A stretch of DNA of 57,178 bases from positions 1-57,178 of the forward strand of contig CAZUJF010000036.1 in NCBI GenBank assembly GCA_964619955.1, written 5' to 3'. Below are positions 51,243 to 57,178 of this stretch, piece by piece; position 1 is the first letter of the stretch; each line of letters begins with the position of its first letter. The notes under the pieces are model-generated. The model was not told the DNA's origin. It saw nothing but the letters and a program-made list of their open reading frames with translations, and made no database searches. The DNA comes from JACQFK01 sp964619955. Its GTDB lineage: Bacteria; Planctomycetota; MHYJ01; JACPRB01. A program made the position numbers and the translations under genes.

Positions 51243-51544
51243 AAAGAAAACGGGATTCGTTCCGGGACTACGTGCTGGAGCAGCTCGGCGCCGGCGTCGA
51301 CTGCCGGGCCATGTTCGGAGGCTACGGCCTCTACAAGGACGGGGACTTCTTCGGCATCCTCTTCAAGGGGCGCTTCTACCTCCGCACCACGCCGCGCACG
51401 CGGTCGAAATTCGAGAAGCTGGGGATGAAGCCGTTCAAGCCCAGCGCCGCGCAGACCCTCAAGAGCTATTACGAGGTGCCCGCCGACGTGCTCGAAAAGG
51501 GGGCCGTCTGCAGGGCCTGGGCCGCGCGGGCCTGGGTCCGCTGA
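51239..51544 (+). CDS. TfoX N-terminal-domain protein
   Basis: 101 residues. The TfoX_N fold is shown by RAMFGGYGLYKDGDFFGILFKGRFYLRT (positions about 22-50; the GGYG(L/I)Y segment is characteristic), with YYEVPADVLE near the end. Stand-alone TfoX_N proteins are widespread and of unclear function; a competence role should not be assumed. Translationally coupled to the membrane transporter. Confidence 0.85.
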   Translation: MKRKRDSFRDYVLEQLGAGVDCRAMFGGYGLYKDGDFFGILFKGRFYLRTTPRTRSKFEKLGMKPFKPSAAQTLKSYYEVPADVLEKGAVCRAWAARAWVR

Positions 51545-51545
51545 A

Positions 51546-52340
51546 CTACCGGAGCCGCTCGAGCGCCTCGCGGAATTCCGGCGCCCCGGTCCGCTCGAAC
51601 GCCGCCTGGAGCGCGCGCCGCACCTCGGGGCGCGGGCCCAGCGAGGCCAGCCGGTCCGCCTCCGCGGCCTCCACGATCTCCCCCAGGGCCTCCACCGCCC
51701 CGGCATCCGCCGCCCGGGCCCAGAGCACCTGACGGATCCGCGGCCGCGCTCCCGGCGGCGCCTCCCGGGCCGCCAGCCCCAGGCCGCCGCCGCTCTCGGG
51801 CGCCGTGGCCAGCAGCAGCGCCGTCGAGGCCCTCAGGTCCGGGTCCCGCACCCGCCCGAAAAACAGCCCCGCCATGCCCTCCAGCCGGCCCGGCACGTTG
51901 CCCGCCGATCCGAGACAGCCGGCGAAGGCGCGCTCCCAGAGCGGGCGGTCGGCGGCCAGGCCGTTGTCCACGGCCCGCAGCACCAGGGACAGCAGCACCC
52001 CGGGCAGACCCTCCCCCACCAGGGCGAGGACCTCCGCGGGCGGCAGCGTCCCCAGGTGAAGCTCCAGTCTGCGGTCGATCTCCTCCAGCTCCGCGGGCGG
52101 CGCCTTCAGCTCCCGGCGGCGCAGACACTCCGCCAGCAGGCGGCGCTTTTCCGGCAGGATCTCGATGCGCGGCGCAGGCCCGGGGGGCGGCGGCGCGGCG
52201 GGCGGGGGCGCCGGGGCGGGACGCGCAAGCCACGAGGAAAGCGGAACCAGAAGCAGGACCGCGCCCAGGAGCAGCAAGGCCCTCAGGCGCCAGCGGCGGA
52301 CGAAACGGACCGTCCAGGATCGAACCGTCTCCTTGACCAT
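51546..52340 (-). CDS. Membrane-anchored helical-repeat protein of unknown function
   Basis: 264 residues. Cytoplasmic basic start, one transmembrane helix (about 20-38; LLLLGAVLLLVPLSSWL), a Pro-rich segment (APPPAAPPPP) and then HEAT/ARM-like helices. The last helices (GAVEALGEIVEAAEADRL, ALQAAFERTGAPEFREALERL) look like HEAT repeats. A minus-strand TAGACT ends 9 nt before the ATG. Confidence 0.6.
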   Translation of the reverse strand: MVKETVRSWTVRFVRRWRLRALLLLGAVLLLVPLSSWLARPAPAPPPAAPPPPGPAPRIEILPEKRRLLAECLRRRELKAPPAELEEIDRRLELHLGTLPPAEVLALVGEGLPGVLLSLVLRAVDNGLAADRPLWERAFAGCLGSAGNVPGRLEGMAGLFFGRVRDPDLRASTALLLATAPESGGGLGLAAREAPPGARPRIRQVLWARAADAGAVEALGEIVEAAEADRLASLGPRPEVRRALQAAFERTGAPEFREALERLR

Positions 52341-52349
52341 CGCAGGAGC

Positions 52350-52355
52350 AGTCTA
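52350..52355 (-). promoter_or_regulatory. -10-like TAGACT
   Basis: Minus strand, 9 nt before ATG 52340. Confidence 0.4.
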
Positions 52356-52375
52356 CCCCAAGCGGCGCCGGAGGA

Positions 52376-53818
52376 CTACGGCCGCGCCGCGCCCGGGGCG
52401 TTGAGCGGCCCGGCCTGCTGCTCGCACCAGGACTTCCACTTGGCCATCGAGGCCTTGCGCTCCGTCCCGGCGAGGTCGGGCTTGTAGCCGAACGTGTCCT
52501 TCACGCCCTTCTCCAGCTGCGCGAACGCGGCCTCGCGGACCGCCGCGTCCTCGTCGTCGAGGAGCAGGACCAGCGTCCAGAGCGGCCCCTTGTCCTCGTA
52601 CCAGCCGAGCAGCATGAGCTTCACGGTCTTGCCGAGCCCCTCGATCGCGGCGGCGCGGTCGGCGGCGGGCGCGGACTTCCTGCGCGCCGTCTGGGCGAGG
52701 AATTCCTGGGCCTCCATCGAGCGCCAGTTCGCGGCCGTGGCGAGCCCCTTCCAGGCCTGGGCCTTCACCTCGTCGGACTTGTCCTTCGTCAGCTTCACGA
52801 GCTCCATCACGATCTCGCGGCCGTAGAACGTGGTCTCCGCGGTCGCCGCGGCGGCCTTCTTCACCTCCGCCTCGGAGTTGTCGAAGGCGTTGGCGATGAT
52901 GCGCGCCCCGGGGGCCCCGCCCAGGCGCTGCCCCTCCGCGATGAGGGCCCCGGCGCCCCCGGGCTTTTCATTCTTCACCTTGTTCGCGAAGGAGGTCAGC
53001 TCGGCGCGCTCGTCCTTGGTGAGCGCGATCTCCTTGTGGCGCAGCGCGTGGATGAAGCGGAAGTTGTCGTCGGCGACCTCGGGGAACTTCAGGATGCCGC
53101 CGTGGTCGGCCCCGTCGATCTCCCGGTAGACGTAGCGGTAGCCCTTCTCCTTGAGCTGCTCGACGGCGCGGCGCGAGGAGTCGACGCCGACCTCCTTGTC
53201 CGCGTCGCCGTGGATGTAATACCACTCCGTCTTCGTCTCGGAGGGCGACAGCGGGGTGCCGGGTTTGCCGAGCTTCAGGTTGGCGGGGACGTTCGAGAAA
53301 TCCACGCCGCCGCCGCAGTAGGGCGAGATGGACGCGAAGAGATCCTGGTGCTCCCAGCCGAAACGCTTCACCATCCAGCCGCCGTTGGACATGCCGATGA
53401 TGTGGACGCGGCGCGGGTCGATGGGGTACGTCTCCTTGGCCCAGGCGATCCACGCGAGCAGGTCCTTGTCGTCGCTGCTCGCCCAGCCGGCGCCCTTGGA
53501 TTTGCCGCCCATGATGACGTAGTCGTCGCCGATCTTGACCCGCTTCGCCGCCGCGATGGAGTGGCCGGTCATGTGGTCCTCGTTCCCGTTCATGCCGTGG
53601 AACGCGACGATGAGGCCGAGGGTTTTCTTCTCCGGCAGCTTCTCGGGCACCCACATGCGGTAGTGCATGATGAGCGCCTTCGTCTTGGGGTCCTTGTAGT
53701 CGTCCTTGAACTCGCCGTGCCAGGGGTGTTTGATTTCCTGGTCCGTCTTGGCCGCCTGCCCCCAGGCCGACCCGGCGGCCAGAACCAGCGCCGCCATCCC
53801 GCTCCCGAATCGCGCCAT
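52376..53818 (-). CDS. Secreted alpha/beta hydrolase (esterase-like) with HEAT-like C-terminus
   Basis: 480 residues. Signal peptide 1-20 (cut after AWG-QA). Alpha/beta-hydrolase domain about 45-265: oxyanion strand VAFHGMNG, nucleophile Ser144 in GMSNGG, later HGDADKEV (Asp) and DGADHGG (His). It resembles polyhydroxybutyrate depolymerase/feruloyl-esterase-type LpqC enzymes. Residues 270-480 are helical repeats. GGAGG lies 5 nt before the ATG. Likely hydrolyses an extracellular ester. Confidence 0.82.
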   Translation of the reverse strand: MARFGSGMAALVLAAGSAWGQAAKTDQEIKHPWHGEFKDDYKDPKTKALIMHYRMWVPEKLPEKKTLGLIVAFHGMNGNEDHMTGHSIAAAKRVKIGDDYVIMGGKSKGAGWASSDDKDLLAWIAWAKETYPIDPRRVHIIGMSNGGWMVKRFGWEHQDLFASISPYCGGGVDFSNVPANLKLGKPGTPLSPSETKTEWYYIHGDADKEVGVDSSRRAVEQLKEKGYRYVYREIDGADHGGILKFPEVADDNFRFIHALRHKEIALTKDERAELTSFANKVKNEKPGGAGALIAEGQRLGGAPGARIIANAFDNSEAEVKKAAAATAETTFYGREIVMELVKLTKDKSDEVKAQAWKGLATAANWRSMEAQEFLAQTARRKSAPAADRAAAIEGLGKTVKLMLLGWYEDKGPLWTLVLLLDDEDAAVREAAFAQLEKGVKDTFGYKPDLAGTERKASMAKWKSWCEQQAGPLNAPGAARP

Positions 53819-53909
53819 GGAATCCTCCTCGGGGCTCCAAACCCCCGTACCGGTATAACCTACGTCCGGGGCGATCTTTCGGTTGCTGGCCAAGGTAATC
53901 CGCGTGCCC

Positions 53910-53915
53910 TACAAT
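53910..53915 (+). promoter_or_regulatory. -10-like TACAAT
   Basis: Ends 15 nt before ATG 53931. Confidence 0.3.
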
Positions 53916-53930
53916 GGCCGCCTCACGACC

Positions 53931-54686
53931 ATGAAGATCGCCGCCGTGGACCCCTTCTGCCTCCGTCTGCCCGGCGCGCCGGGAAGGGCCTCGGACCTCT
54001 TCGCGGTGCGGGTCCGCTCCGACAGCGGCGCCGCCGGCTGGGGCGAAAGCACGGCCGCCCCCCTGCTCTGCCTCGCCGCGGTCTGCGATCCGGAGGCGGG
54101 CCTGCGCGGGCTGCTCACGGGGGAGCCGCTGGAGAACCCCGACGACATCCGCCGCCTCCACGAGAAGCTGACCCGGCTGGGCCCCGGCCTCCCCGCCGCC
54201 CTCGGCGCGGTCGACATCGCCCTCTGGGACCTCCTGGGACGCCTGCTGGAGCAGCCCGTCTACCGGCTGCTCGACGGAGCGCAGGCCGTGGCGCACCCGC
54301 GCGCCGCGGCGCCGCCGGGACCCTCGGCCCTGGACATCGCCTCGGAGGGCGGGTTGACGCCGCTGCACCGCCTGCGCGGGCTCGCCCGCAGCGGGGGGGC
54401 GCCGTTCTTCGTCCGCGCCTCGGGATCCGGCCTCGGCCTGGCGGCGGCGCTGCATCTGCTCGCGTCCGAGGCGGACTTCGGCACGCTGGAGGACGCCTCG
54501 GCGGCCAACCCGCTCTCGCAAAGCCTGGCCGCGCCGCGTCCCGTTCCCGACGCGCAGGGGCGGCTGCACGTTCCCGCGGGGCCGGGGCTGGGCGTGGTCC
54601 CGGACCCGGAAACGCTGCGTCTCAACGTGCATCCGGTGAAGATCGAACGCGCGGCGCGGGTGATCTTCCATCAGCCCGCGCCGTAA
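53931..54686 (+). CDS. Shortened enolase-superfamily (MLE/MR-like) protein
   Basis: 251 residues, against about 370 for normal members. Residues 1-125 match the N-terminal capping domain (LFAVRVRSDSGAAGWGES, ALGAVDIALWDLLGRLLEQPVYRLLDG split across 85-115). The C-terminal end (HVPAGPGLGVVPDPETL) matches the end of the barrel. The middle, which should supply the KxK motif and three acidic metal ligands, is missing or unrecognisable. Frame and codon use look intact, so it may be a non-catalytic descendant. Confidence 0.7.
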   Translation: MKIAAVDPFCLRLPGAPGRASDLFAVRVRSDSGAAGWGESTAAPLLCLAAVCDPEAGLRGLLTGEPLENPDDIRRLHEKLTRLGPGLPAALGAVDIALWDLLGRLLEQPVYRLLDGAQAVAHPRAAAPPGPSALDIASEGGLTPLHRLRGLARSGGAPFFVRASGSGLGLAAALHLLASEADFGTLEDASAANPLSQSLAAPRPVPDAQGRLHVPAGPGLGVVPDPETLRLNVHPVKIERAARVIFHQPAP

Positions 54687-54715
54687 CACGGCCGCCCCGG
54701 AGGCTACAGATCCGC

Positions 54716-56065
54716 ATGATGACGACCGCCCTCGCGCTCCTGGCCTGCCTCGTCCCCGTCCAGGACGACCGTCCCGCCGCGATCCGGGACCTCGCCGGCC
54801 GGCTCTCCAAGGAGGGCCTCTCCGGAAAGCTCGCGGAGGCGGCGGCCGCGGACTGGGGCGTGCAGGCGATCGAGGAGAAGATCGATTTCCTGCTCGCCGG
54901 CGAGACCGCGCCGCTGGAACGCGATCCGATGGGCCGCTGGCTGGAGGCGCATTTCTCGCGCACGCCCGCGGGGGATTTCGTCCTCATCCCCGAAAAGAAG
55001 GCGGCGCTGGCGAAATTGCAGGCGCGCGCCGGCCGGGCCGCCGCGGGCATGGCGGGCTTCTTCGCGCGCTGCGACGGGATGACCGCGCGGCTCGGGACGG
55101 AGGGCCTCGCGGCCCGGGCGCGGGACTGGTGGTCGCGGCCCGACTACCGGGTGGCGTTCTTCCACCGGCACCCCGCGGAGCTGCGGGAGCATTCGGCGGA
55201 GGAGCTGCTCGAGGCGCAGCTGCGGGACCGGATGCCGTCCCTCGCCGCGCGGCTAGAGGCGGCGAAGGGCTACGAGAAAGCCTACCTCCAGGAGGCGAGC
55301 AAGGTGGCCGAGGCGGGCGCGCGCGCCGCGCTCAGCCGGGACGAGGCGATCCTGTTCCTGGTGGGCCGCATGCTGCGCCAGCAGGAGGAGGGCTCGCCGA
55401 TCCAGATCGGGGGCATCCGCGAGGGGGATCCGGACGGCGGCCGGGCGCCGTCCCTGTCCTTCAACCTCGACCTCGTGGAGCTGCTGCCGGACGTGGAGGC
55501 GGGTCTGAAGCTTGCGGCCTGGATCCGGGAGCACGCCGCCGGCCGGGAGGAGTTGGGCAACGCCGGCATCCGGCTGCTGCTCGCCGAGGGGATCCACGCG
55601 GAGCAGGACCGGCAGCGGCGCCAGGCGGCGGAGATTTTCGACGCGGTGCTGAGCGATTGTTTCGTGGAGGAGGGGGCGGCGCTGCGGATGAAGCCGGGGC
55701 GCTTCGTGGACGGCGAGGGAAAGGACTCCGTTGAGGCGTTTGACACCGAGCACCAGGCGGTCATCGAGGAGTTCGAGGGGGCGCTGCGGCAGGACTTCGA
55801 CCGGGTGGCGGAGCGCTGTCTGGAGCCGGAGCTGGCGGCGCTCTTCGAAAACAAGGCGGCCACGTACCTGCTGATCGAGCAGCGCGACCGGGACGTCGAG
55901 GGGCTCCTCGAGGGCATCCGCCGGGGCGGGCTGGATCTTTTCGCGAAGACCTATCTGCGGGAGGAAGGCGGGGGGCTGACCGTGCGGCCGGAACGGGCGG
56001 CGCGGGTGGAGGCCTTGCTGAAGCGGGCGGAGGAGATCCGCAAGCAGGCGGAGGCGGACAAGTAG
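54716..56065 (+). CDS. Secreted helical protein of unknown function
   Basis: 449 residues, two adjacent ATGs (54716, 54719). Short leader (MMTTALALLACLVPVQ), then an all-helical, Arg/Glu/Ala-rich protein without named domain. It resembles in style the protein at 44011-45312 but I see no clear alignment. A TACAGA hexamer (54705-54710) lies 8 nt before the second ATG. It converges with the M50 gene, with 3 nt between stops. Confidence 0.55.
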   Translation: MMTTALALLACLVPVQDDRPAAIRDLAGRLSKEGLSGKLAEAAAADWGVQAIEEKIDFLLAGETAPLERDPMGRWLEAHFSRTPAGDFVLIPEKKAALAKLQARAGRAAAGMAGFFARCDGMTARLGTEGLAARARDWWSRPDYRVAFFHRHPAELREHSAEELLEAQLRDRMPSLAARLEAAKGYEKAYLQEASKVAEAGARAALSRDEAILFLVGRMLRQQEEGSPIQIGGIREGDPDGGRAPSLSFNLDLVELLPDVEAGLKLAAWIREHAAGREELGNAGIRLLLAEGIHAEQDRQRRQAAEIFDAVLSDCFVEEGAALRMKPGRFVDGEGKDSVEAFDTEHQAVIEEFEGALRQDFDRVAERCLEPELAALFENKAATYLLIEQRDRDVEGLLEGIRRGGLDLFAKTYLREEGGGLTVRPERAARVEALLKRAEEIRKQAEADK

Positions 56066-56068
56066 GGG

Positions 56069-57097
56069 TCAGACGCGGTCGCGGGCGCGCTTCGAGGCCT
56101 CCTCGAGGACGCGGCGTTCCGGGGGCGTCAGGCTGCCGATGCCCTGACGGCTGACTTTCTCGAGGACCTCGTCGACGCGGCGCTGCAGGTCCTCCTCGAG
56201 ACGCTCCTCGCGCCGGTGCCGTTCCTGGGCGCGGCGGTCGCGCCAGCGGGCGAACCATCCCTTGCGGCGGTAGGGCTCGGGCTCCGGGAAGTAGTTGTAG
56301 GCGGCGTCCTGGGCGCCGAAGGCGGGATGTCCGTCGAGGGAGTCCGTCCGGACGAGCTGCCGGAGCTGCCAGGCTTCGTAGAGGACCCAAAGCCCGAGAA
56401 AGACCATGAGGGTTTCATGCTGGGCGAAGCCGAACACGGTCAGGGCGAGGCCGATGGGGATGGAGATGATCGCGGTCAGGTCGGCGGCCTTCGGGCGTCC
56501 CCAGCGGAGGCTGAGGAAGGCGAAAAGGACCTGGCCGCCGTCGAGGGGATAGGCGGGGACGCAGAGGTTGAAGAGCCCGTTGAGCAGGTTGAGGCGGGCG
56601 GCGTGGAGGACGAAGATCTGCCAGAGGGCGAGCCCGTGGGGGCGCCAGCTTTCGAAGGGGGAGAGCAGGCTCCAGTCCCAGGCGGCGCCGCTGAGGGGGA
56701 GCACGGCGAAGCAGGCGGCGGCGAGGACGAAGCTGGAGAGCGGGCCGACGCCCGCGACGAGGATCTGGCGGCGGGGGGTGGAGGGATAGTGCACGTGGGC
56801 GAGGCCGCCGAGGGGCCAGAGGAGGATGCTCTCCGCGCCGCCGTCCTGCCGGAGGGCCATCCAGCAATGGGAGAGTTCATGGAAGAGGATGCTGAAGAGG
56901 AGGATGGCCATGGTGACGGACATGATGCCCGCGCCGGACCAGCCGCCCTCCGAGCCGGCCTGGACGATGTAGATGCCGACCAGGACCGCCAGGAGCCAGT
57001 GCAGGCGCACGGTGATCCCGAAGAGTTTGAAGAGGGGGAAGGACCAGTTGAGGAAGCCGACGGCATCACCTCCACCCTCTTCATACACCCGCCCCAC
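56069..57097 (-). CDS. Site-2-protease-like (M50) membrane metalloprotease
   Basis: 342 residues, GTG start. The zinc motif is HELSH (His73, Glu74, His77) in the second or third hydrophobic helix; the third ligand region is NLCVPAYPLDGGQ (NPxxDG-like). About six transmembrane helices. The C-terminal ~90 residues are cytoplasmic, basic and helical (RRDRRAQERHRREERLEED). Such enzymes cut membrane-bound regulators. The start lies 43 nt from palindrome C. Confidence 0.88.
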   Translation of the reverse strand: MGRVYEEGGGDAVGFLNWSFPLFKLFGITVRLHWLLAVLVGIYIVQAGSEGGWSGAGIMSVTMAILLFSILFHELSHCWMALRQDGGAESILLWPLGGLAHVHYPSTPRRQILVAGVGPLSSFVLAAACFAVLPLSGAAWDWSLLSPFESWRPHGLALWQIFVLHAARLNLLNGLFNLCVPAYPLDGGQVLFAFLSLRWGRPKAADLTAIISIPIGLALTVFGFAQHETLMVFLGLWVLYEAWQLRQLVRTDSLDGHPAFGAQDAAYNYFPEPEPYRRKGWFARWRDRRAQERHRREERLEEDLQRRVDEVLEKVSRQGIGSLTPPERRVLEEASKRARDRV

Positions 57098-57140
57098 CTC
57101 CAGTGCAAGGGATCAATCCGACACCCGAAAAAAGCAGCCC

Positions 57141-57178
57141 GTCTGTTTTGTCGTGTCCCGGGACACGACAAAACAGAC
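57141..57178. repeat. Palindromic repeat copy C, cut by the window end
   Basis: GTCTGTTTTG TCGTGTCCC (57141-57159) is followed directly by its exact complement to the last base, 19 bp with no loop. The outer bases (AAAAAAGCAGCCC, 57128-57140) would extend the arm if the right side continues. On the minus strand six T follow the hairpin. Confidence 0.85.

Noticed and set aside
1..57178. tRNA, rRNA or CRISPR in the window
   Set aside because: No tRNA T-arm signature with a matching acceptor stem, no rRNA segment and no regularly spaced repeats were found by eye; gaps between genes are mostly under 200 nt.

Overview
The window is about 57 kb of very GC-rich, densely packed bacterial DNA that most resembles Planctomycetota. 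The evidence is a DUF1549/DUF1553 protein followed by a DUF1501 protein, a secreted CxxCH-plus-WD40 protein with a long coiled coil, a secreted leucine-rich-repeat protein, two membrane Ser/Thr kinases and an ECF-like sigma factor of the planctomycete type. No rRNA, tRNA, CRISPR array, prophage or complete insertion sequence was seen. The exact lineage cannot be fixed from sequence alone.

Layout: 1-6.4 kb holds the sigma factor, two secreted proteins and a kinase that shares a C-terminal domain with one of them. 6.4-7.6 kb is a DUF433/PIN-like toxin-antitoxin pair and a broken zinc-ribbon gene. 7.6-8.7 kb is an operon for a secreted protein and an exported thioredoxin-like SELENOPROTEIN (in-frame UGA). 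8.8-13.5 kb has the DUF1549/1553-DUF1501 pair and a lipoprotein amidohydrolase. 13.5-14.4 kb is a second (VapC-type) toxin-antitoxin pair. 14.4-16.2 kb has a metallophosphoesterase and a beta-propeller-like lipoprotein. 16.2-20.6 kb is a polyphosphate operon (ppk, ppx, CHAD). 20.6-26.6 kb has a beta-lactamase-fold hydrolase, an MFS transporter and the cytochrome/WD40 protein. 26.6-32.3 kb is a GntR-regulated Gfo/Idh-deoC operon plus neighbours. 32.3-36.5 kb has lipoproteins, a HIT protein and a tandem DUF192 protein. 36.6-45.3 kb has an acyl-CoA synthetase, an RND/MMPL exporter, a second kinase and an outer-membrane-like protein. 45.4-48 kb has fbp, ruvX and a mannose-1-phosphate guanylyltransferase. 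48.1-50.5 kb has an FHA protein and a second exported SELENOPROTEIN that share a Cys-rich domain. The rest has a membrane transporter, a TfoX-like protein, an esterase, a shortened enolase-superfamily protein and an M50 protease.

Three points stand out. (1) Two genes are interrupted by a single in-frame TGA exactly where the family expects a redox or metal-binding Cys. Each TGA is followed at 23-26 nt by a hairpin with a G in its small apical loop, as in bacterial SECIS elements; both products have signal peptides. (2) About fifteen genes on both strands have a TANNNT -10-like hexamer ending only 6-10 nt before the start codon and no Shine-Dalgarno, which predicts widespread leaderless transcription. 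(3) A family of long, perfect intergenic palindromes (three copies, one cut by the window end) sits directly upstream of such promoters. Many genes overlap by 4 nt (ATGA/GTGA), indicating translationally coupled operons.
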